The position numbers were made by a program, and so were the translations under genes. Below, in pieces: positions 56,837-64,000 of a stretch of DNA of 64,000 bases. The notes beneath the pieces are model-generated. The model saw only the letters and a list, made by a program, of their open reading frames with translations. It ran no database searches and had not been told where the DNA came from. Positions within the stretch are counted from its first letter, which is position 1, and every line of letters starts with the position of its first letter. Origin of the DNA: Idiomarina sp. (GTDB lineage: Bacteria > Pseudomonadota > Gammaproteobacteria > Enterobacterales > Alteromonadaceae); assembly GCA_022565355.1 (NCBI GenBank), contig JAIUMU010000005.1:1-64000 (forward strand), given 5' to 3'.

Positions 56837-57654
56837 CGAACTGCTTCACGAACTGCTTCAAGAGTGCCGCCCGATTGCAACAGCAATTGCAGTGCACCTT
56901 GCTCATCGATATCAAAGCCAATTATCTCGGCAAAGGATTTATGCACACGATCTTCAATCTGCATTTGCGTGCCGGCACAAGCCATACGCGTGCTGGCCAG
57001 TTGGCCAAATAACAAGTTTTCGCCGGTAAGCTCATAGGCACCAGAGTAACGGTTACAACCACTAGAGCCATACACTGCACCCGTATCACTAAACTCGATA
57101 GTTACCGTAACATCCGCGGGAACGGGTTCACCGGCTACTGCCACAATCTGCCATTCCGAGCCTATCAAGAAATCTTCTGGGTTACCTGCACAGCCATGCA
57201 ACTGCTCACCATCATGAGCACTGAAGGTTACTGTATTAGGATATGGCATACCGCTCATGCTATCACGGCAAAGTTTCGCTTCTGCTTGCAATGTTGCCGT
57301 AACCTCGGCGCTGCCCTCAGCCATCAGGGTGTAATGCGATACCGGTTCCTGCTCAGCAGACCCAACCACATTATGTTCAGCAATCACAAAGCGCTGCGGC
57401 TCTCGGTTTAAACCGGCAAGATGCAATTGATCAGGATAGAGAGTGGCATTCCAAAACGGTTCGTTACCACGCATTTTCAGCAACGCCACACCAGCATCTT
57501 CGGCATAGCTCTCACTTGCGGCAGCGCCAGCATCCGCTGTTGTAGATTCTGAACCTTCCGGTGTAGCCGAACTGCAGGCAACCATAGTAGCCAATGCAGC
57601 TAACGTGAGCGCAGGGCGATATAACGCGATTAGAGAGAGGGGATATTTCTGCAC
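56833..57654 (-). CDS. META domain lipoprotein (HslJ-like)
   Basis: The 273-residue protein starts at GTG 57654 with GGAG 8 bases upstream. A lipoprotein signal (LATMVACSS, Cys at about 27) is followed by a domain like the COG3650 envelope family (MRGNEPFWNATLYPDQL) and a C-terminal META/HslJ domain (SEWQIVAVAGEPV, GSSGCNRYSGAYEL, TRMACAG). Family members are tied to heat shock and antibiotic stress without a known activity. The last eight residues are a doubled EAVR from a 12-bp tandem duplication. Confidence 0.87.
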   Translation of the reverse strand: MQKYPLSLIALYRPALTLAALATMVACSSATPEGSESTTADAGAAASESYAEDAGVALLKMRGNEPFWNATLYPDQLHLAGLNREPQRFVIAEHNVVGSAEQEPVSHYTLMAEGSAEVTATLQAEAKLCRDSMSGMPYPNTVTFSAHDGEQLHGCAGNPEDFLIGSEWQIVAVAGEPVPADVTVTIEFSDTGAVYGSSGCNRYSGAYELTGENLLFGQLASTRMACAGTQMQIEDRVHKSFAEIIGFDIDEQGALQLLLQSGGTLEAVREAVR

Positions 57655-57692
57655 GGTTCATTCTCCTTCTAGCTCGCGTTAATCATCCAAGG

Positions 57693-58064
57693 TTAGTTCG
57701 CAAGCTTTTTTGATACTTCCAAGTAAATTGTTCCGGCTTCTCGAACCACTTCATAATTCATGGTTTCAGAAGCCACATGAACTTCTTCCAGAGTATCCGC
57801 AAGGTCTGCTAAATCTTGGCGAATTCTCTCCAGCGCATTTTCTAAGGTATAGGTAATTTGGTGAATTTCCACCATATCGTCAGTTTGCAACTCGCCGGCT
57901 AAAAGCGCTTCGAGCTTCGCGTTGTAGGCAACAAAGTTGATTAACGCTTGCTCTAATGTTGGCGCTGGCTCGCCTTTAAAGTGATCAATCCGATCTTGTC
58001 CAATGGCTGTACCACAAGCCATCAGCACAATACCTACTGATAGATATTTTAGAACATTTCGCAT
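57693..58064 (-). CDS. Small exported helical protein (DUF6746-like)
   Basis: The 123-residue protein has a signal peptide (about 1-22, ending GTAIG). The rest is helical: RIDHFKGEPAPTLEQAL, then HQITYTLENALERIRQDLADLADTLEEVH (in parts) with heptad-like spacing. It resembles a conserved proteobacterial family annotated as DUF6746, from memory. Function unknown. It lies 110 bases downstream of the DUF4199 gene. Confidence 0.75.
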   Translation of the reverse strand: MRNVLKYLSVGIVLMACGTAIGQDRIDHFKGEPAPTLEQALINFVAYNAKLEALLAGELQTDDMVEIHQITYTLENALERIRQDLADLADTLEEVHVASETMNYEVVREAGTIYLEVSKKLAN

Positions 58065-58174
58065 AATAGTATCCTCGAATCAAAGTAAAAATATGGTTAA
58101 AGCTACGATTACAGAATCTACTTCCGTAGCTTACTTTAGCAATATAAACCACAAATATAGCCCCGTAAGTATGG

Positions 58175-58651
58175 CTATTTGCCGCGCACAAACAACGCCA
58201 CCACAGCAGCCGTAACGATGCCCATTAACAGCGCACCAATTGTGCTTTGCACCATGTAATTACTAAGATTGAAATACTCACCTGCTTCTACCGGGGTCAT
58301 ATTGCCGGCTTCTACAGCATGCGTAGCCGCGTTGGTGAAAAACTGTGGGGATACTACTTTATGAATAAGCAGCTGATTCAAGGGGCTTAGTGCAGCCACA
58401 ACAATGCTGATATACACACCGGTAATGAACCCTTGGGCCCAATTCATCGTGCCACCAAAATCGGTTTTGCGTTTCTCGCGCAGCGCCAATGCGTAGAGCA
58501 CTACCGCCACAATAGCGAACAAACTGGTATAAATTGGATGCTTATCAATGTGCGTAGAGTGTAACCCCACGAGCCGCTCGATAATCATCCATGCCAACAA
58601 GCTGAGGGTGAAAATCACACCCCAGCGCAGTTCTAATCTAAAGTTCGCCAT
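58175..58651 (-). CDS. DUF4199 domain membrane protein
   Basis: The 158-residue protein has four predicted membrane segments (about 10-28, 40-58, 70-92 and 134-155). The layout and the tail loop match DUF4199 proteins, common in Bacteroidetes and gammaproteobacteria and of unknown function. It lies 33 bases after the YbjQ-like gene, in the operon with the second ECF sigma factor. Confidence 0.8.
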   Translation of the reverse strand: MANFRLELRWGVIFTLSLLAWMIIERLVGLHSTHIDKHPIYTSLFAIVAVVLYALALREKRKTDFGGTMNWAQGFITGVYISIVVAALSPLNQLLIHKVVSPQFFTNAATHAVEAGNMTPVEAGEYFNLSNYMVQSTIGALLMGIVTAAVVALFVRGK

Positions 58652-58684
58652 GATTATTCCTTCAAGTAAACCGCAAACGCAGCA

Positions 58685-59011
58685 TTATTTAGCGAGCTTA
58701 ACGGCCGTGCCATACACCAAAATTTCAGCAGCGCTAGTTGCCACTACCGAGGTTGAAAAACGCATACCAATAATAGCATCTGCGCCTAAAGAACGCGCCT
58801 CATCTATCATTCTATCAATCGATTGCTCTCGGGCTTCAGCCATTAACTTAGTGTAATCGTGTAACTCACCCCCCACTAAATTGCGTAAGCTGGCTAAGAT
58901 GTCTCGCCCAACATGGCGCGCACGAATGGTGTTACCACGCACGATTCCCAATGTTTCGGTAATTTCATGGCCAGCCACATGATCGCAAGTAGCAATAATC
59001 ATTTGTTTCAT
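58685..59011 (-). CDS. YbjQ family protein (UPF0145)
   Basis: The 108-residue protein matches the YbjQ/DUF74 family: MIIATCDHVAGHEITETLGIVRG start, GGELHDYTKLMAEAREQS and ADAIIGMRFSTSVV. The family forms pentameric rings and is called heavy-metal-binding in some databases without proof of function. Its start overlaps the anti-sigma stop by 4 bases, so it is the third gene of the ECF sigma operon. Confidence 0.9.
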   Translation of the reverse strand: MKQMIIATCDHVAGHEITETLGIVRGNTIRARHVGRDILASLRNLVGGELHDYTKLMAEAREQSIDRMIDEARSLGADAIIGMRFSTSVVATSAAEILVYGTAVKLAK

Positions 59012-59475
59012 ATGTTCACCTTTTTGTATTTATCTGTTTTTCGTGCCACTAAGCGTTGCCGTAACACACCTAAAAACAACAAAAACAAGCCGCAATAAAA
59101 CCCAAGAATTCCGAAACGTACCCACCATGGCACCGAATTATCGGCAAGCAACTCTGTAGTAAATTGCCACACAAAGAAGCCACCAAGTAATAGCGCGCCT
59201 ATAATCAGCAAGCCCCAGCCAAATGCGCTCAACCATCGCGCCGGTTTATCCTGCATAATAGCCTGCAATGATCGGCTATCCATGCTCTCAATACCTTCCA
59301 ACAAAGTTCCTTTTACATCACTCTGCAACGCAGTTAACTCACTGAGTAATGCCGTACACTCAGGGCAGTTTTTTATATGCACATGCATACGTTGTTGCTC
59401 TTGCTGGGTTAATTCGTTATCCAAATATGCCGAGAGCTTTTCCTGCACGCTTTCACAAGGGTTTAAGTTATTCAT
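59008..59475 (-). CDS. Zinc-finger membrane anti-sigma factor
   Basis: The 155-residue protein has an N-terminal zf-HC2 anti-sigma domain with HIKNCPEC giving the HxxxCxxC zinc motif (about 31-38). A Leu-rich amphipathic region follows, then two membrane segments (about 80-102 and 118-138). It overlaps the sigma gene by 8 bases. It should hold that sigma factor inactive at the membrane; the zinc site suggests redox or thiol sensing, as in the ZAS group. Confidence 0.9.
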   Translation of the reverse strand: MNNLNPCESVQEKLSAYLDNELTQQEQQRMHVHIKNCPECTALLSELTALQSDVKGTLLEGIESMDSRSLQAIMQDKPARWLSAFGWGLLIIGALLLGGFFVWQFTTELLADNSVPWWVRFGILGFYCGLFLLFLGVLRQRLVARKTDKYKKVNI

Positions 59476-60016
59476 GAGTACCTCCGGGAGAGCTAGTTGC
59501 CGATGTTGCTTGTGTTGATACAGGATGAGATTTCTCTAACATCAACAGCGCTTGGCGCAACGCCATTCTTGCGCGATGCAATCTAGACATCACCGTACCG
59601 CTATTAAGCTGTAAAATATGGGCAATATCGGCATAACTTAAATCATTCACATCCCGCAATACGATAATTTCACGTTGCTCACTACTTAATGTTAGCAAGG
59701 CAGCACGTACCCATTGTTGCCGTTGAGAAGCATCAACTAAATCCGGTGTATCGCTAAAACCAACAGCTTCCTCGATATCGGCATCTGCATTAAACCGTTT
59801 CTGGTCACGCAAATAATCGAAACAGCCGTTGCGTACTACCTTGAAAAACCATACGCGTTGAGCCGCTTCATCTATCGGTAAGGCAGATGAGCCTAATGTT
59901 TTACTTATCGACGTTTGCAAAACATCCTCTGCGCTTGCATGGCAGCCCAATAAATTGCGCGCCAACGCTAGAGCACCTGGATACCATTGCAAATAAGGAT
60001 TCTCAGTTGTTTGCAC
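59468..60016 (-). CDS. ECF-type RNA polymerase sigma factor (second)
   Basis: The 182-residue protein has region 2 (HASAEDVLQTSISKTL, RNGCFDYLRDQKRF) and region 4 (LSYADIAHILQLNSGTVMSRL), with a short Ser/Thr tail. It is paired with a zinc anti-sigma, then YbjQ and DUF4199 genes in one leftward operon. It is unrelated in sequence detail to the ECF factor at 24649-25155. Its targets are not evident. Confidence 0.94.
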   Translation of the reverse strand: MQTTENPYLQWYPGALALARNLLGCHASAEDVLQTSISKTLGSSALPIDEAAQRVWFFKVVRNGCFDYLRDQKRFNADADIEEAVGFSDTPDLVDASQRQQWVRAALLTLSSEQREIIVLRDVNDLSYADIAHILQLNSGTVMSRLHRARMALRQALLMLEKSHPVSTQATSATSSPGGTHE

Positions 60017-60092
60017 AGCACACTCTCACGTTATCGTTATTACGTTATGGCTTGTAACACAAACCCAGATAATGCAACTGCTGTAGTAGTAT

Positions 60093-60132
60093 CACCACAT
60101 CGCGGTTATGTACTAAACGCCGCAATGTGGTG
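60093..60132. repeat. Long imperfect inverted repeat
   Basis: CACCACATCGCGG (60093-60105) pairs with CCGCAATGTGGTG (60120-60132), 12 of 13 positions, around a 14-base loop. It lies between the 5'-nucleotidase stop and the second ECF sigma start. There is no U-tract on the minus strand, so it is either a factor-assisted terminator or an operator-like site upstream of the sigma gene. Confidence 0.6.
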
Positions 60133-60166
60133 TTTATTCCCAGAAAAGAAAAAATAATCGGCAAGA

Positions 60167-62227
60167 TTAAGGTTGTAGCCACTCCACTACCGCATACGGC
60201 AGCGGCAATATTGCGCCGCGCAAAGGCACGTAGGTATCACGCAAGAATTCCACAACAGCGATTGCATCTGTATCACAGGCTAAGCCTTCTACATCACATT
60301 GCAACGCTTCATTTTCATATACCACTCGTACGCGGTTATCACTGCCGCGCTCAATGCGAGCAACATGGAATGCGGTAAGCTCGCCGTGCACGTAGGCTAA
60401 ATCTACCCGGCCAGACCGCTCTTTTTGCGCTTCATATAAGGTATTCCAGCCATCGTTACCGCTCGCGTTGTAACTATTCATGGCTACGTTATATACCGCG
60501 TCTGGCTCTAATGCTTGCCACTGCGGGTTTAATAAAGAGCCACGGTTCACTTCCACACGTTGTACTTCGCCAGCCACATGTAACTCTGTTTCCATAAAGC
60601 GATAACGCAAGTTACCACCATACGGGAACTTGCCGGCATGAGCACCTTCCGGAAGCGTAGCTACAATGGTTTCCTGCAACAGCGCAATCACTTGCGCGCC
60701 AGTAAGTGGCACAATAGAAATGAAGTTCGAGAACGGCAGCAGTTCAAGGGTAATATCGCCTTCACGTAATTGCCCATCAGCGATACTTTGGCGGATACCA
60801 CCAGCGCCAACGAGTGCGAAATCGGCACGCATGCCCGCCACTTCAAACACCGCATCGCTCGCGGCCCAGTGGTATTGGCCAAGCGCTACTAAAGGCGCCA
60901 CTTCAGAGCCATTCGGAAACCCAGGGCCAGGTTCGCGAACATGGGTAAGCTGCTCTGGCACCATTCCCAATTCGCTACCATAAGCAGCTTCCATAGTTGG
61001 CCGATAGGTAACATCGATATGCTCGCGCATCTCTGCTTCTTCAGCAACTGCGGCAATGCGCGGATGCACATCAATAAACGCCATCACGTCTGCGTGAGCG
61101 CCTGCACTGAGCCTGCTATCCGCATCGCGCTCTGCGCTGCGATAAAACTCATCGTTACTCAGCAGTGTATTGCCGCCAAAACAATCTAACACGCGGCCCT
61201 GTTCGTTAAACTGCACGGTAACTTTGCCAATTGCTTGCGCGTACTGACCAGCCTGCACTACACAGGTAGCCGTTTCCCCATTAGGATTCACCACCCACTG
61301 CGCGTATGTGCCTGCATAGCCCATTCCTAAATCGGAGAAATCGCCAAGCAATGTATGCGAATGCCCGCCCACGATTACATCAATGCCATTTACTTGATTC
61401 GCAATATCAACATCTACTGCATGCCCCACATGGGTTACGGCCACAATGCGGTTAATGCCAAGTTCCTGTAATTCATCCACCATGGCTTGGGCACTCGCTA
61501 CCATATCGAAGAACTGCACATCACCAGTATTTGGGGCAATGTTTGGCATATCATCAAGGGCAATGCCGAAAACCGCCACCAACTCATTGCCGCTCGCCAG
61601 CGCCTGTTCAATCTGGTTTGGCAAAAACCGTTGCTTGTTATAACCATCAAAAGCGAACACTGCATAGGGCAACAAGTTGGTTTGCTCAGCTAAATCAGCA
61701 TCCAAGCTAATATCTATATTCGCTGCCAGCAGTGGGAAGTTAATCATGTTCAAAAATTCATTCAAATGCGCATTGGTAAGATCAAACTCATGATTACCCA
61801 GCGCCATGGCATCAATGCCCATGCGGCTTAAAATGTCGGCATTCATGCGCCCTTCGTTAATTTTGAAATAGGCTGTACCTTGCCAAGCATCACCGCCATG
61901 TAGAAATAGCATGGGTTGGTTTTCTGCTGCCGCTTGCTCGCGATACAGGTTCGCTTTACTTAAAATACGTGGATGGCCACCGAATTCGTTGAATACGTGA
62001 TGCTCATTCGCGGTAAAACTGCCTGCTACCGCATCAAAACTAGAGTGGGTGTCATTTATATGCGCTATTTTTAGTGTGAACGCTGGTGTTTCCGGCGTGT
62101 ATTCAACCTGTTGCGCATCGCTGCAACCTGCCAGAACAAGTGCCAACGCAGTGGCCGCAACCACCATAAAGGGAGTGCGCGGTGCTGTTGATAACGGCTT
62201 TAAAAAGGATAGTGGTTTCATAAACAT
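60167..62227 (-). CDS. 5'-nucleotidase/metallophosphatase lipoprotein (UshA-like)
   Basis: The 686-residue protein has a lipoprotein signal (ALVLAGC, Cys35; start may be the third codon, 62221). The calcineurin-like domain shows AHINDTHSSF (Asp59, His61), GGDAWQGT, ALGNHEFD, VTHVGH and GGHSHTLL, a complete two-metal site. The C-terminal 5'-nucleotidase domain runs from about 400 and includes GAGGIRQSI and NSYNASGNDGW. It is likely to cut periplasmic nucleotides to feed phosphate and nucleosides, fitting deoD and pst in the window, though no Pho box was seen. Confidence 0.92.
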   Translation of the reverse strand: MFMKPLSFLKPLSTAPRTPFMVVAATALALVLAGCSDAQQVEYTPETPAFTLKIAHINDTHSSFDAVAGSFTANEHHVFNEFGGHPRILSKANLYREQAAAENQPMLFLHGGDAWQGTAYFKINEGRMNADILSRMGIDAMALGNHEFDLTNAHLNEFLNMINFPLLAANIDISLDADLAEQTNLLPYAVFAFDGYNKQRFLPNQIEQALASGNELVAVFGIALDDMPNIAPNTGDVQFFDMVASAQAMVDELQELGINRIVAVTHVGHAVDVDIANQVNGIDVIVGGHSHTLLGDFSDLGMGYAGTYAQWVVNPNGETATCVVQAGQYAQAIGKVTVQFNEQGRVLDCFGGNTLLSNDEFYRSAERDADSRLSAGAHADVMAFIDVHPRIAAVAEEAEMREHIDVTYRPTMEAAYGSELGMVPEQLTHVREPGPGFPNGSEVAPLVALGQYHWAASDAVFEVAGMRADFALVGAGGIRQSIADGQLREGDITLELLPFSNFISIVPLTGAQVIALLQETIVATLPEGAHAGKFPYGGNLRYRFMETELHVAGEVQRVEVNRGSLLNPQWQALEPDAVYNVAMNSYNASGNDGWNTLYEAQKERSGRVDLAYVHGELTAFHVARIERGSDNRVRVVYENEALQCDVEGLACDTDAIAVVEFLRDTYVPLRGAILPLPYAVVEWLQP

Positions 62228-62376
62228 CTCGTATTACAAGGATAGCGAAAGTGTAGCGAATAATAGCTCAGAAATCATTTATACCGGGCGTATACCGCTG
62301 CCAAGTTGCGAAGCATAGATTGTTGATACACAATCGGGCAAAATAACTACTTAGAAAATAACAACCAGAGATCATC

Positions 62377-63744
62377 ATGCCGCAACCTACTTCTGCGCCT
62401 CTTGCTGGAAGCGTACCTGCCGAATTACCGCCGCCATCGCCTATTCATCGCTGGCTAATTCTGCTCTTCGTAAGCCTAGCCATGTTTGGCAATTATTATG
62501 TTTACGATTCCATGTGGCCGGTAATTGATTTAATGCGTTCGCAGCTCGATTTTAGTTACGAGCAAATTGGTTACCTTTCCTCTGTGTACAACGCTGCCGC
62601 AATTATGGTGTTGCTCGTAGGCGGCTACGTTATCGATCGCTGGGGCACTAAAAAAGCCATTACCGTTTTTGCACTTATTTGCCTATTTGCCGCTTTTCTT
62701 ACCGCGGTATCTAGCCGCTATGAGGTAATTCTTGCCGGCCGTTTCTTGTTAGGTATTGGTGCTGAACCACTCATTGTTGCCGCCATAACAGTGTTATCAA
62801 AATGGTTCAAAGGCAAAGAGCTCAGTTTTGCATTTGGCGTAAACTTATCCATTTCACGGCTTGGTTCTGCATCCGCAGATTGGTCTACATCATTTGCTAG
62901 CCCGTTGTATGCAAACTGGCAAGATCCGCTCTGGTTGGCCACTGCAGTAGCCGGCATTTCTGTAACCGCAGCCATTTTATATTGGATTATGGAACGCCGA
63001 GCTGAGGGCCGTTTTCAAATCGGCAATGCGCAAGCGGCAGAGAAAATCGATTTCCGCAGCCTGTACAAATTTAGTGCTTCATATTGGTACATCGTGGCAC
63101 TTTGCGTGGTGTTCTACGCGGCAATTTTCCCATTCCGCACCTTTGCCATTGATTACTTTCAACAAGCCCATGGCATTACTCGCGAGGCCGCAGGCCTATT
63201 AAGTAGTTTATTGCCTGTGGCGGCAATTATTCTTACGCCGTTATTCGGGTTGTGGGTAGATAAAGTGGGCCGCCGCTCGCTATTTATGGCCGCAGGAACC
63301 TTGGTAATGGTGCCACTTTTCTTAGCTGTAACCTATTTGCCCGCGGGGCCCGATATCAATCTAGTAATTCCATTCATTGGCAGCGCGCCGGTACCACTTA
63401 CCCTATTCGTGGTGATATTTCTGCTCGGTGCTGTGTTCTCACTCATTCCAGCAGTAATGTGGCCATCGGTAGCCTATATCGTGGAAGAACGCCGGTTGGG
63501 TTCTGCATTCGCACTCATGACCCTATGCCAACAAATTGGCTGGATGGTGGTACCACCTATTGTTGGATTATTGAACGATATTAACAATGCGGGGCCAGAA
63601 AATACCGCCGGTTATGCGCCAAGCATGTGGTTTTATACGGGATTAGCAACTACAGGCTTATTCTTTGCCTTCAAGCTATGGCGCAATGAAACTGGGCCAA
63701 ACGCCCACGGGCTAGAGAGAATTACTACAAAAACGGGTGTATAA
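62377..63744 (+). CDS. MFS transporter
   Basis: The 455-residue protein has about 12 membrane segments. The first-half loop motif DRWGTKKA (after GGYVI) and the second-half loop LWVDKVGRRS (after ILTPLFG) are typical major-facilitator signatures. It resembles uncharacterised MFS proteins of the nitrate/sugar-phosphate-like type; the substrate is unknown. It is divergent from the 5'-nucleotidase gene across 149 bases, so nucleotide-breakdown products are one possible cargo, by context only. Confidence 0.88.
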   Translation: MPQPTSAPLAGSVPAELPPPSPIHRWLILLFVSLAMFGNYYVYDSMWPVIDLMRSQLDFSYEQIGYLSSVYNAAAIMVLLVGGYVIDRWGTKKAITVFALICLFAAFLTAVSSRYEVILAGRFLLGIGAEPLIVAAITVLSKWFKGKELSFAFGVNLSISRLGSASADWSTSFASPLYANWQDPLWLATAVAGISVTAAILYWIMERRAEGRFQIGNAQAAEKIDFRSLYKFSASYWYIVALCVVFYAAIFPFRTFAIDYFQQAHGITREAAGLLSSLLPVAAIILTPLFGLWVDKVGRRSLFMAAGTLVMVPLFLAVTYLPAGPDINLVIPFIGSAPVPLTLFVVIFLLGAVFSLIPAVMWPSVAYIVEERRLGSAFALMTLCQQIGWMVVPPIVGLLNDINNAGPENTAGYAPSMWFYTGLATTGLFFAFKLWRNETGPNAHGLERITTKTGV

Positions 63745-63775
63745 CCGAGTTCTCACACCTGCATCTAAATGCTAT

Positions 63776-63790
63776 TGATAACGGTTCTCA
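63776..63790 (+). promoter_or_regulatory. Fur box upstream of bfd
   Basis: TGATAACGGTTCTCA matches the 7-1-7 Fur consensus TGATAATnATTATCA at 11 of 14 positions. It lies 46 bases before the bfd start, where Fur would repress transcription under iron-replete conditions. Fur control of bfd is well established in gammaproteobacteria. Confidence 0.7.
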
Positions 63791-63835
63791 TTTGTGTTTT
63801 AATAAAACCCTATTCAATAGCATTTCTGGTGATTT

Positions 63836-64000
63836 ATGTACGTGTGTTTATGCAAAAGCGTTACAGACAAGCAAATTTCGCAAGCTGTTGCGAATGGCGC
63901 AAGTTCTGTGCGTGATTTGCGCCAGCAATTTGGCCTCGGTAGCCAATGTGGCAAATGCACCTGCTGCGCTCGTGATGTGCTAGACGATGCACTGCACCAG
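63836..64000 (+). CDS. bfd: Bacterioferritin-associated ferredoxin (runs off the right edge)
   Basis: ATG 63836 opens 55 codons with no stop before the window ends. The sequence MYVCLCKSVTDKQISQAV and the later FGLGSQCGKCTCCARDV match Bfd. The [2Fe-2S] cysteines are C4, C6, C38 and C41 (CxC...CxxC). Bfd reduces bacterioferritin to release stored iron. At least 55 of the usual 60-75 residues are present. The Fur-like box upstream fits the known iron control. Confidence 0.93.
   Translation, partial: MYVCLCKSVTDKQISQAVANGASSVRDLRQQFGLGSQCGKCTCCARDVLDDALHQ

Noticed and set aside
63792..63983. 63-codon plus-strand ORF at the right edge
   Set aside because: It is in another frame from bfd, whose conserved cysteine pattern from 63836 clearly identifies the real gene.

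Overview
The window looks like chromosomal DNA of a marine gammaproteobacterium of the Alteromonadales, most probably Idiomarinaceae. This rests on protein families and gene order (enlarged PstA/PstC, spoT-rpoZ-gmk, recC-recB-recD without ptrA, tat genes next to ubiBJE), not on a database search. I saw no rRNA, tRNA, CRISPR array, integrase or transposase. Coding density is high, and most of the left half is transcribed leftward.

Layout. (1) 1-2494: the 3' end of a Ppx/GppA phosphatase gene, then a small accessory cassette on the minus strand, then a second near-identical copy of the ppx 3' end abutting hemB. The cassette holds a secreted protein with features of the polymorphic-toxin type 44 family and a small lipoprotein. 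(2) 2495-10616: hemB and a complete phosphate regulon locus (phoU, pstB, pstA, pstC, pstS) with three Pho-box-like sites. (3) 10617-20748: a diguanylate cyclase, tatD, a periplasmic protein, tatCBA, ubiB-ubiJ-ubiE and recG. (4) 20775-28408: a GNAT-nitrilase fusion, an NhaC-type antiporter, and an ECF sigma/anti-sigma pair beside a subtilase, a beta-barrel protein and an Ala-rich exported protein. (5) 28547-32232: ridA, spoT, rpoZ, gmk. (6) 32445-40467: LemA plus an M48 protease, an alpha/beta hydrolase, a flavin reductase, two PH-domain membrane proteins, a binding protein and a peroxiredoxin. (7) 40535-49663: recCBD. (8) 49716-64000: LysR/azoreductase, a barrel protein, rimO, a GGDEF-EAL protein with a coupled lipoprotein, deoD, small envelope genes, a second ECF sigma/zinc anti-sigma operon, a 5'-nucleotidase lipoprotein, an MFS transporter and the start of bfd behind a Fur-like box.

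The most interesting signal is in region 1. The toxin-like gene has no signal peptide from its first in-frame ATG (2047). The reading frame stays open upstream and encodes a good signal peptide. The only ATG with a proper ribosome-binding site (2174, AAGGA at 7 nt) is joined to it through a tract of 5.6 copies of a 7-bp unit. In this sequence the ATG is out of frame. Loss of one unit, or gain of two, would put it in frame and give a 478-residue secreted protein. This is the architecture of a slipped-strand phase-variation switch, here read in the OFF state, on what may be an exported effector with a lipoprotein (immunity?) partner inserted at the 3' end of ppx. The rest of the window is mostly ordinary core genome with a few loci worth checking.
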